Notes under the pieces: generated by a model
Told to the model about the DNA's origin: nothing
Databases searched by the model: none
What the model saw: the letters and a program-made list of their open reading frames with translations, nothing else
IMG/VR virus record: IMGVR_UViG_3300025168_000537
Location: 1-27,081 of that record
DNA from: a virus
Length of the DNA stretch: 27,081 bases
Strand: one strand, 5' to 3'
Position numbers and translations under genes: made by a program
Shown here: positions 1-6,751 of the stretch, piece by piece
Numbering within the stretch: position 1 is the stretch's first letter
Layout: every line of letters begins with the position of its first letter

Positions 1-1416
1 CCTGTTCGCGTGTAATGCTCGCTTGAACTGAGACTTAGGATTTGTCATCTGAAGACCTTGCTGCTTTAACATAAATAAGAGTCCATCAGGGCTAACAAGA
101 TATTTAGAAATTCTTACTAGATCTATAACAGGAGCTGTTAACACGTTTATCATTTCCAAAATTCCTTTTGGATTGTCATTGCCTGGTCCTTTCTGTATAC
201 CTCTTTGCACTAATGGAGCTTTCATCCACATTGGAGCTCTAGGATTATTTCTCTGAGCTTCTTCTCTCAAGCTTACGAAATCGTTCTGCTTGTTATTACC
301 TATCTTCTTGTAATACTCATCTGCATTTTCTAATAAATTTCCTTTTTTAAGTGCTAAAGCAGATTCAGGTACCATTTCCCCTCCTCTTAAATTAGTTGAA
401 AAATTAGATTGATCAGGTGATACCATCTTAAATTTTGTATTGTATTGACCTCTTGTAAAGTTGTGATATGAATTACCTCCTGACGGTGTCTTATCATCAA
501 ATGTAAATGCAGGTTCAGTAACCTTTAAAAACGTTGTTTCAAGATTATTTAAATGTTGCCAGTTCGTTCCATCACCTGCTGTTCCTTGCCAAGGTTTTTT
601 GTCTTTTGGTGCTTGCTGTTGATGTATCTTTAACTCTGCTGTTGAAAAATCTATTGGTGCACCAAACGCTGATGGAGCATAGCCTTCCTTCGCTGCTGGA
701 TCTGACATCATAGGTATATCAGCTGTTGATTTTTCTGGCGTTGCTTGCATTGATGAAGGATCTTGTGTTGATTTTTCAGGAGTCTGTCCCATAGGATTTA
801 CTGGCACACCTGTTGATTTTTCTGGTGTTGTTCCCATAGGCTGTGTAGGATCTTGAGTTGTATAATCAGGACCTTTTAATCCAAACGCTTTGTCCTTAGG
901 TGTATGAGCCTGGCCTTCTAGACTAAATGCTTTATCTCTACCCTGATGATCTCCACCTGGTATTGAAAATGCTTTTGTTTTAGCTGGCTTTTCTGGTGTT
1001 GGCAATCCTATTGATTTATCTCTACCTTCTGGTATTTCACCTATAATTTTAGGAGTTGGTATCTTACCTAAGTGGTCACCTCCAACTAAACCTTCTGATT
1101 TAGTCTTCCCTTCATGAGCTTGACCTGATAGCTTTGATTTCTTATCTCTTCCTGGATGAGCTTCTCCTATCTGCTTGTCTGTAAGCTTATCTGTTCCGAA
1201 TATAGGTGCAAAATTAAATGGTTTTTGAGGTAGTGGAGTAGGGAAATTAACAGGTCGACCAAACTCGTTTGCCATAGGTTTTATTTGAAACGCACCAAGA
1301 GGATTTACGCTTGTACCTACAGGCTGCTTTCCACCCTTCTTTGATTCGAAGAATTCAGAAAGTGTTTTATTCATTTTCTTTTGAAGCTTTGGTATTTTCT
1401 TGTCGTTACTGGCCAT
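1..1416 (-). CDS. Repeat-rich tail/baseplate structural protein, 3'-truncated by the window edge
   Basis: I translated this frame by hand. It opens with ATG at 1416 and stays open for 472 codons to base 1, so the C terminus lies outside the window. The start is two bases after the tape-measure stop, with AGGGG about eight bases upstream inside that gene. The N-terminal ~80 residues are polar (MASNDKKIPKLQKK...). Residues 83-237 are eleven tandem 14-residue units rich in Gly, Pro, Lys and Asp, with almost no hydrophobic core, so probably extended or disordered. The segment from about residue 238 on looks more ordered; a motif around 439-452 (YLVSPDGLLFMLKQ) recalls a conserved structural protein that, from memory, follows the tape measure in marine T4-like phages. 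Position suggests a baseplate or tail-tip component. It has no recognisable enzyme motif. The specific role is unknown. Confidence 0.8.
   Translation of the reverse strand, partial: MASNDKKIPKLQKKMNKTLSEFFESKKGGKQPVGTSVNPLGAFQIKPMANEFGRPVNFPTPLPQKPFNFAPIFGTDKLTDKQIGEAHPGRDKKSKLSGQAHEGKTKSEGLVGGDHLGKIPTPKIIGEIPEGRDKSIGLPTPEKPAKTKAFSIPGGDHQGRDKAFSLEGQAHTPKDKAFGLKGPDYTTQDPTQPMGTTPEKSTGVPVNPMGQTPEKSTQDPSSMQATPEKSTADIPMMSDPAAKEGYAPSAFGAPIDFSTAELKIHQQQAPKDKKPWQGTAGDGTNWQHLNNLETTFLKVTEPAFTFDDKTPSGGNSYHNFTRGQYNTKFKMVSPDQSNFSTNLRGGEMVPESALALKKGNLLENADEYYKKIGNNKQNDFVSLREEAQRNNPRAPMWMKAPLVQRGIQKGPGNDNPKGILEMINVLTAPVIDLVRISKYLVSPDGLLFMLKQQGLQMTNPKSQFKRALHANR
706..1170 (-). repeat. Eleven tandem 14-residue (42-base) coding repeats
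   Basis: Residues 83-237 of the left-edge protein divide into eleven consecutive units of 14 residues (one is 15). Examples are IGEAHPGRDKKSKL, SGQAHEGKTKSEGL, PGGDHQGRDKAFSL, EGQAHTPKDKAFGL, GQTPEKSTQDPSSM and QATPEKSTADIPMM. Two subfamilies are visible: an early G-x-(A/D)-H...(R/K)-D-K-(A/S)-F-x-L form and a late TPEKST form. The units are divergent at DNA level, so this is an established protein repeat and not a recent slippage tract. Confidence 0.8.
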
Positions 1417-1418
1417 TT

Positions 1419-4400
1419 CTAAACCCCTGTCTCACCGCTTTTATTACCTAATTGTTTACTTACCTTTTTACCATCCAACATAATTTCAAAGTTTGCTCTA
1501 CCAATTGCAGCTACTATCATGTTTGCTAACTCTTGGTTATTTTGTGGTGCTGCAGCTGTTGCTGCTGGCTGTTGATCTCCTCCACCAGGTACTCTATTTG
1601 CTACTGCACCAAATACTGCTGCTGCTCCATCGATAGGTGTTCCATTAAGCATTATATTATTTGCTTTTATTGTAGCGTCATCTTCTTCTGCTTCGCCTCC
1701 TAGTGCAGCACCTATTCCTAAGCTAGCTCCTATCGCTGCTAGTCTTTCTAATGTTCCTATTACAGGAGTTAGCAATAACAACGCTCCTGCTAATGTTATA
1801 AGTGATAGCGAGAATAGTCCTATTCCTATTGAAGCAAATGGCAATGCCATCCCTACAATTCCCATAATACCTAAGCCTTTTGCAAGGTTGATTAAATCAA
1901 GATCTTTAGGTATCAATGCAAGTGCTGGTGCTAGCACATTCATTGCCAAACCTGCAGCGGCTAAACCAAAAGATCCAAATAATAGTGAGCCTCCTGAAAG
2001 ACCTAGAGCAAACAAACCTGCTGCTACTCCCATTATATGAAGAGGATTTGTTTCCATTAGTATGCTAAAAAATCCTCCTGCTGATTCGAATATCTTTGCA
2101 AAAGCATTTCCTACTGCTTCGATTGCTGGAGCTAACTGCTCGAATAAAGTTCCTAATAATCCAAATACTGTAGGGCCAAATAGACTTAGCAGTGCCAATC
2201 CTGGCATTGCAATAAGTAGTCCTATTCCTAGCGCTGCAAATCCTAGTCCCATCAATGCCATTGCTGGCCCCATTGCAAATAATTTCTGAAGGGGTAGTTC
2301 AGAGACTGTCATTACAAAACTTGTGAATGCTCCTATTATTCCTATAACTGCTGCAGCTACAGCTTCTATAATTGGAGGCATCGGTTCTAGTGCTAACTTA
2401 ACTCCCAATCCAAACATCCACATTGCAGCTCCAGCAAATGCTAAAGCTATTCCAAATGGTATCATCTGTATTCCTAAAGAACCTATTGCTGCAATACCTA
2501 GCCATAAAAACGGATCAGCGGCTGCCTTTCCTAAAGCACCTAAACCTTTTCCTAATGCTCCTAGTCCAACCTGTACTGGTATACCCATTATAGAAATAAA
2601 TGTAAGTCCTGGAATTGCTAATAACATAGCGGCTCCTGCTAAACCTAATGCTGCTAGTACTGTTGTACCAAACATTGCTTTCTTACTCATTGAAGCAAGT
2701 CCTTTTGCAAGTGCTTTGAAGTTGATTGCCAATGTACCTAGAGGAGTTAAACCAAAGAAAAGTAAAAATGGTATTGCAGGAACTGACATTAACATTGCAG
2801 GGCCCATAAGTGTCATTGCTGCTATACCTGTAAATGTACCTTCGCCTAGTGCTACAAGACCTTCACTTAAACCTGAAAAGTTATCAGCTATAGAATCCAA
2901 CCCTACCTTGCCCATAAACAAAAGAAAAGGTATTGCAGGTAATGCTAACACCATTGCAGGGCCTGTCATAGCTAATGCAGCTATTCCTCTAAATGTATTT
3001 TGTCCCATGTCTCTTAAACCTTTTGCAAGATCACTTAAGCTTGAGCCAACACTCTTATTTCCTTTACCAGATAGTTTGCCAGTATCAGGTGTTTCAGGCA
3101 TGGCTGGAGCTTTGTTTGCTTTAAATCTCATATCTGGAGATCCGTCTGCTTTGAGAGGTCCAGCTGCAACTTCTGCTACTTTGGAACCTTTACCTAATAC
3201 TTTCATTAGTAACGCGTGAGCCTTTTCTTTTGCCCACATTATCATTTTCATATTTTTCATAGAGCCAAGCACATTAAGTGTTGCTGCTATTGTTGTCATA
3301 TTTTCTTTTGCAAATGCTCCTAGGTCTTGTGCCTTAGCAGCTGCAGCTGCCCAACCTTCAGGTTGTTTTTCACCTGTCTCTGTTAGACCTGCTTGCAAGT
3401 TTAATTGTTTTTGAAGTTCTCCTGTAGAAACACCTAGCATATCTGCCGCTGCTTTCTTCTGGTAGTAGTCCATGTTATTGAATCCTTGAATACCACCTAG
3501 CTGATTTAGCATTTCCTTATAACCACCTTGTAGATCACCAGCGTATATTAACTGCTGAGCTCTATCTATGTTTATATTTCTACCTAGCATTACAGATAAT
3601 TGCATTGCGTTATTTCTAGCATTGTCTATATCCATTAGCTTATCTGCAGTCTGAGCCATCTGATTTAATGATGTCCCCATTTTAGCTGCTTCTACTGCTG
3701 CTTTACCTAAAGCTTCTACATTGTCATATCCAAACTCTGCAATAAGATCAGCACTGTTTGCTACATCTTGCATTACCGCACCTATTGGTACTCCTGCTCC
3801 TCTTGCTAAATTGCTTACTGTTTCTAAGGATGATTTTGCTGTTGCTGCTGATTCGTCAGACATCTGTGAAGTTACTCTAAATAACTTGGCTGCTTCAGCA
3901 CCTGATAGATTATATGACTTAGCCATTTTGGCAGTATCTTTAATCATATCTTTTGTTATGCCTGCAGTACCTCCCATCTCTTTTGCAAGACCAGAATAAG
4001 ATGCTGCTAATTTCTTAGCACCTATTCCGAATACTCCCATTGTCAAAGACATACCTATGAGTTCTCCACCCATCTGCATTGATTGATCACGTGACATCCC
4101 TAGTTCAGCACCTGCATCCTTCATTGTGCTTGCAAATTCTTTACCAGCGCTAGCTGCAGCAACCATAAACGCACCAGTAGCTATCTTAGGATCTTGAGCT
4201 ATAGCAGTAAAATCGTCCCATTTATCTTTAAACGCACCAAAGAATTCTTCATTCTTCTTTTGCTGATCAGCTCGCTTCTGCATTGCTTTAACGATAGATT
4301 CTTCTGCCTGTACCTGTACGTCAGTGTCTGCCTTCATTTTCTGGACTATTGCCAGTTGGCTTTCTTTAGCTGAAACAATCCGTTCGTTTATTGAACCTGC

Positions 4401-4664
4401 CTGTATTCTGTTTTGCAGATCTTTATCGTTTAGCATGGATATTCTTTCAAGCCTATCTTGAATTCCTTGATAAAGTGATGCAGATTTAGTAAGTGATGTA
4501 GCTTCTTTAGCTATTGATGAAGTATTCTTATTTGTGAGTTCTAGTATAGTTTCTCTTGTCGACTGCATAGCGTCTAGCATAGACTGGTTTTTACTCTGCA
4601 AGACGTTTAAATCTTCCTGAGCTTTTATTGCGTCATAATATGCTTGATTTTTCTTGTCAGCCAT
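1419..4664 (-). CDS. Tail tape measure protein
   Basis: At 1081 residues this is the longest complete gene in the window, in the usual place after the tube and baseplate-hub genes. Residues 1-145 are charged and heptad-like (coiled coil). Residues 160-470 are Ala/Gly-rich helices of the type found in tape-measure proteins (GMSLTMGVFGIGAKKLAASY region; repeated MAK, AAK and DKL segments). Residues 546-757 contain about four tandem hydrophobic units. Further membrane-like stretches follow to about residue 990. The C-terminal ~80 residues are polar and end in DGKKVSKQLGNKSGETGV. The protein sets tail length and probably leaves the tube during DNA entry, where the hydrophobic segments could insert into the host envelope. 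The start is eight bases after the upstream stop, with only a weak ribosome site, which suggests translational coupling. Family assignment rests on length, composition and context. Confidence 0.85.
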   Translation of the reverse strand: MADKKNQAYYDAIKAQEDLNVLQSKNQSMLDAMQSTRETILELTNKNTSSIAKEATSLTKSASLYQGIQDRLERISMLNDKDLQNRIQAGSINERIVSAKESQLAIVQKMKADTDVQVQAEESIVKAMQKRADQQKKNEEFFGAFKDKWDDFTAIAQDPKIATGAFMVAAASAGKEFASTMKDAGAELGMSRDQSMQMGGELIGMSLTMGVFGIGAKKLAASYSGLAKEMGGTAGITKDMIKDTAKMAKSYNLSGAEAAKLFRVTSQMSDESAATAKSSLETVSNLARGAGVPIGAVMQDVANSADLIAEFGYDNVEALGKAAVEAAKMGTSLNQMAQTADKLMDIDNARNNAMQLSVMLGRNINIDRAQQLIYAGDLQGGYKEMLNQLGGIQGFNNMDYYQKKAAADMLGVSTGELQKQLNLQAGLTETGEKQPEGWAAAAAKAQDLGAFAKENMTTIAATLNVLGSMKNMKMIMWAKEKAHALLMKVLGKGSKVAEVAAGPLKADGSPDMRFKANKAPAMPETPDTGKLSGKGNKSVGSSLSDLAKGLRDMGQNTFRGIAALAMTGPAMVLALPAIPFLLFMGKVGLDSIADNFSGLSEGLVALGEGTFTGIAAMTLMGPAMLMSVPAIPFLLFFGLTPLGTLAINFKALAKGLASMSKKAMFGTTVLAALGLAGAAMLLAIPGLTFISIMGIPVQVGLGALGKGLGALGKAAADPFLWLGIAAIGSLGIQMIPFGIALAFAGAAMWMFGLGVKLALEPMPPIIEAVAAAVIGIIGAFTSFVMTVSELPLQKLFAMGPAMALMGLGFAALGIGLLIAMPGLALLSLFGPTVFGLLGTLFEQLAPAIEAVGNAFAKIFESAGGFFSILMETNPLHIMGVAAGLFALGLSGGSLLFGSFGLAAAGLAMNVLAPALALIPKDLDLINLAKGLGIMGIVGMALPFASIGIGLFSLSLITLAGALLLLTPVIGTLERLAAIGASLGIGAALGGEAEEDDATIKANNIMLNGTPIDGAAAVFGAVANRVPGGGDQQPAATAAAPQNNQELANMIVAAIGRANFEIMLDGKKVSKQLGNKSGETGV
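2394..3029 (-). repeat. About four 53-residue hydrophobic tandem repeats in the tape measure
   Basis: Residues 546-757 repeat with a 53-residue period. The clearest pair is TFRGIAALAMTGPAMVLALP followed 53 residues later by TFTGIAAMTLMGPAMLMSVP, each continuing into AIPFLLF. A third, more divergent copy begins near AMFGTTVLAALGLAGAAMLL and a fourth near PFLWLGIAAIGSLGIQMIPF. Each unit is a short amphipathic linker (LAKGL..LG) and then a ~30-residue hydrophobic stretch. The first two copies are still visibly similar in DNA (around 2760-2830 and 2920-2990). Confidence 0.75.
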
Positions 4665-4672
4665 TTTCTATT

Positions 4673-4960
4673 CTACCAATTAGATCTTTCGTCATCTGCC
4701 ATAGCCTGCACTTCTTCCCATCCATCTTCCATAGCCTTAACTCGTTTAGCAAAATCTGCAACTGCTTTCTTCCCTGCAGGACTTGATTTAGCTATATTAT
4801 CTAGCTTTGCAGTAAGTCTTTTGTCTCGTGATTGTGAAAGTACACTAGATATATGTTTAAGTACACTATCCATAACACCTTCTTTTGTAAGATCTTTGTT
4901 TTCTGAGACGGTCTTTGCAATGATTTCTCTTATTGCTTTTCTCAAAACTGAATTTCCCAT
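4673..4960 (-). CDS. Small helical protein upstream of the tape measure
   Basis: This 95-residue protein is predicted almost entirely helical and is highly charged, with no membrane segment or cysteine motif. The ATG at 4960 has a strong ribosome site (AAGGGAG) and a late-promoter-like box about 40 bases upstream, so it appears to head the transcription unit containing the tape measure. The N terminus (VLRKAIREII) resembles that of the 318-residue protein at 16055-17011 (KLRKLIREEII), suggesting a shared targeting or interaction peptide. The gene ends eight bases before the tape-measure start. A tape-measure chaperone role would fit the position but is only inferred; I recognise no family. 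Confidence 0.75.
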   Translation of the reverse strand: MGNSVLRKAIREIIAKTVSENKDLTKEGVMDSVLKHISSVLSQSRDKRLTAKLDNIAKSSPAGKKAVADFAKRVKAMEDGWEEVQAMADDERSNW

Positions 4961-4996
4961 AAAAACTTCTCCCTTATATATTCTATATTAGTTTAA

Positions 4997-5007
4997 TATA
5001 AATATCA
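4997..5007 (-). promoter_or_regulatory. Late-promoter-like box
   Basis: The coding strand reads TGATATTTATA, one of four exact copies of this 11-mer in the window. It lies 36 bases upstream of the gene starting at 4960, in the short gap after the preceding stop. No -35 element is obvious, as in T4-type late promoters. Promoter function is inferred from recurrence and position. Confidence 0.5.
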
Positions 5008-5010
5008 AGT

Positions 5011-5271
5011 TTACGGGGATTTTCCTGATGGTTTGTTGAATGAAGGTCGCTTAATACCTGTAGAGCTTGATTTACCTTTTGATGCTTTGTTATGTGCGTC
5101 GTTTTCCGCTTTCTTAACTTCTACTAGCTTCTTATAATAAAACAATCTTAAATAAGAAGGCATTGTATAAACATCAGTATGGGTAAACCCACCCTGGGAA
5201 TTATAACAAATTTGAAATATCTGTTCGTGTAGAATGGGCCTATAGTTAGACCCTAGGCCAAAAAAACTCAA
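5011..5271 (-). CDS. Small ORF overlapping the gp26-like gene; possible frameshift extension
   Basis: The open frame encodes up to 86 residues: a conserved-looking N-terminal part (LHEQIFQICYNSQGGFTH, MPSYLRLFYYKKL) and a Lys/Ser-rich tail. The first possible codon is a TTG at 5271, inside the last 26 bases of the gp26-like gene and without any Shine-Dalgarno. The first ATG is 36 codons further in, beyond much of the conserved-looking part. The overlap contains a run of seven T on the coding strand, and the frame is +1 (equivalently -2) to the upstream gene. Either translation is coupled from the TTG, or the product is made as a frameshift fusion, as for tail assembly chaperones that precede tape-measure genes in many phages. 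I recall similar small ORFs in marine T4-like phages but no function. Confidence 0.7.
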   Translation of the reverse strand: MSFFGLGSNYRPILHEQIFQICYNSQGGFTHTDVYTMPSYLRLFYYKKLVEVKKAENDAHNKASKGKSSSTGIKRPSFNKPSGKSP

Positions 5272-6109
5272 CCGTTAAAGGAATTGATAGCTGCTCCTCG
5301 TGTCCGCATTCTTTGCATTCAAAGAAGTAAGTCATATCAACATCAGGTGTTACTGAGTCTAAGTGCTTCCTAAATGATAATGAATCTCTAGATATGAATT
5401 CGTTTTCAACAAAGCTATTTATTTCGTTTCTATCTTCTTCACCATCAACTGCAATGATCATTTGCTTTAATCTGCTTGTCAATTCATAAGATACTTGAGA
5501 AGAACGTGTTTGCTTTTTCTTTCTCTTAACTGCTTCTGTTATAACAGCTTCATCTCTATGTGAAAGTACTTTGAATGTCAATACTCTCTTGCTTAAAGGT
5601 AGCTTATATTCAAATTTATTTTCATTTTCAGGATAACCATCAATGATTTTATTTTCTAAATCTGCAAGGTTAACTACTTCACTAGATTTGACTCCACATG
5701 CAGGACACGTTATGTCAATTTTATAGTCAGCTCCGTAACCTAATACTCTTGCTGCTACCATAATAGCATTTTTATCACCTAGTACTAAATCATCGTAATC
5801 GATTCTTTCACCTTCTCCATTTCCTACAATTAAAGATCTTAAAAGCATATCTATAACTACACCTTTCTGAATAAGATTCTGTGAAGTAAGAATATCTTCT
5901 TCCTTTGCAGTCATGTATTTCATCTCTACTTTACCTGCAGCCAAAGGATGGCCTTTAGGATATAACAATCCTTTACTCGGTAAATCTATGATTTCTGTAG
6001 GGAACTTTAATTCTTTTGCGTTTTTTATTTCTGAATCCTGGACTAACTGCTGCTTAAGTTCGTCAGTTGATAGTTCTTTTCCTGGATAATTGTCTGTAAT
6101 TTTTGACAT
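5246..6109 (-). CDS. T4 gp26-like baseplate hub / tail assembly protein with zinc fingers
   Basis: The chosen start is the ATG at 6109 because AGGAG lies nine bases upstream; the longer frame (from 6166) runs back through the promoter box and encodes low-complexity sequence. The 287-residue product has an N-terminal acidic part, a conserved-looking core (LPSKGLLYP at 43-51, KYMTAKEEDIL at 64-74, LVLGDKNAIMVAARVLGYG at 108-126), and two CxxC pairs (C135/C138 and C265/C268) that probably bind zinc. This pattern matches the T4 gp26-type baseplate proteins of marine T4-like phages, which are longer than T4 gp26 (208 residues). The gene overlaps the next ORF by 26 bases. A tail-assembly-chaperone role is an alternative reading given its place before the tape measure. 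Confidence 0.75.
   Translation of the reverse strand: MSKITDNYPGKELSTDELKQQLVQDSEIKNAKELKFPTEIIDLPSKGLLYPKGHPLAAGKVEMKYMTAKEEDILTSQNLIQKGVVIDMLLRSLIVGNGEGERIDYDDLVLGDKNAIMVAARVLGYGADYKIDITCPACGVKSSEVVNLADLENKIIDGYPENENKFEYKLPLSKRVLTFKVLSHRDEAVITEAVKRKKKQTRSSQVSYELTSRLKQMIIAVDGEEDRNEINSFVENEFISRDSLSFRKHLDSVTPDVDMTYFFECKECGHEEQLSIPLTVEFFWPRV
5260..5266 (-). other. T7 run in gene overlap, candidate slippery site
   Basis: The coding strand has GAG followed by seven T and then GGCC. In the upstream frame this reads GAG-TTT-TTT-TGG. Slippage of +1 or -2 on the TTT codons enters the downstream frame (TTT-GGC-CTA). The upstream stop comes only three codons later. Confidence 0.45.
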
Positions 6110-6151
6110 AATATAACTCCTATAATTCTTTGTTTTATCGTAACTAGTATA

Positions 6152-6162
6152 TATAAATATAT
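6152..6162 (-). promoter_or_regulatory. Late-promoter-like box (variant)
   Basis: The coding strand reads ATATATTTATA within a longer alternating AT tract. It sits between the terminator after the tube gene and the gp26-like start, about 43 bases upstream of the ATG. This terminator-then-box arrangement supports a new transcription start here. Confidence 0.45.
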
Positions 6163-6167
6163 ACAAA

Positions 6168-6198
6168 CAAAAAAAAGCCCCAACTTAATGAGGCTTTT
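6168..6198 (-). terminator. Rho-independent terminator after tail tube gene
   Basis: On the coding strand AAAAGCCTC and GGGGCTTTT form a nine-pair stem (one G-U) around an eight-base AT-rich loop, followed by a run of T. It begins 25 bases after the tube stop codon and separates the sheath-tube unit from the baseplate unit. Confidence 0.85.
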
Positions 6199-6223
6199 CT
6201 TAATCATTGTGTTTATAATACTA

Positions 6224-6715
6224 TTAGTATTGTAATACTGCGTAATCTATTCCTAAAGTCATTGCAATGGTTACAGCTGTTCCGTCTTCTTCCCAACTCA
6301 TCTCTCCAAAATCTGCATCCTTAATGTATGCGCCTTTCAAAGACCATTCTTCTACCTTATCACCAACAGGTCCTAATACATTGATTGTACAGTCTTTTTT
6401 GTAAAAGTCTGCGTAACCATTTCTACCTGTTACTGATTCGTGATGAAGCCTAACCCATTCCATAACAGCCTGAGCTCCTGAAGGTACAACTGGATCATAC
6501 ATTTCTAATGTAACGTCTGTCCACTGACTTCTTCCTTTAAGTCTTCTCTGGTTGTTGATGTGCTTTATTACTAGTTCACCGTTTTCTATTTTTGGTCGTG
6601 TTACTTTTCTACATAAGTATGATGGTAAGCCGTCCACATAAAATACGAATCTGTTTTTCACCTTTGGTTCAAATGCTGTGAACATCATTTCCGTTGGGTC
6701 GATTAAATTTGCCAT
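6224..6715 (-). CDS. gp19: Tail tube protein (T4 gp19-like)
   Basis: The product is 163 residues, the same length as T4 gp19. The N terminus (MFTAFEPKVKNRFVFYVDGLPSYLCRKVTRP) and the body (LEMYDPVVPSGAQAVMEWVR; DFGEMSWEEDGTAVTIAMTLGIDYA) have the character of T4-type tube proteins that stack as hexameric rings inside the sheath. The ATG at 6715 has AAGGAG eight bases upstream. It follows the sheath gene as in T4. A late-promoter-like box in the 36-base gap between them may boost tube expression separately, which would fit the high copy number needed. Confidence 0.92.
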   Translation of the reverse strand: MANLIDPTEMMFTAFEPKVKNRFVFYVDGLPSYLCRKVTRPKIENGELVIKHINNQRRLKGRSQWTDVTLEMYDPVVPSGAQAVMEWVRLHHESVTGRNGYADFYKKDCTINVLGPVGDKVEEWSLKGAYIKDADFGEMSWEEDGTAVTIAMTLGIDYAVLQY

Positions 6716-6739
6716 TTCTTTTTCTCCTTAGTTATTTAA

Positions 6740-6750
6740 TATAAATATCA
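6740..6750 (-). promoter_or_regulatory. Late-promoter-like box
   Basis: An exact coding-strand copy of TGATATTTATA fills the gap between the sheath stop and the tube start, 24 bases upstream of the tube ATG. The flank (TATTAAA) is also shared with the copy at 4997-5007. Confidence 0.5.
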
Positions 6751-6751
6751 C

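Noticed and set aside
2323-3219. Long plus-strand open frame antisense to the tape measure (298 codons)
   Set aside because: It mirrors the Ala/Gly/Pro-rich tape-measure repeats, has low-complexity Pro/Ala/Asn composition and no ribosome site; every supported gene is on the other strand.
6110-6166. Upstream extension of the gp26-like gene
   Set aside because: It would translate the AT-rich promoter-like box into low-complexity sequence; the internal ATG at 6109 has a good AGGAG.
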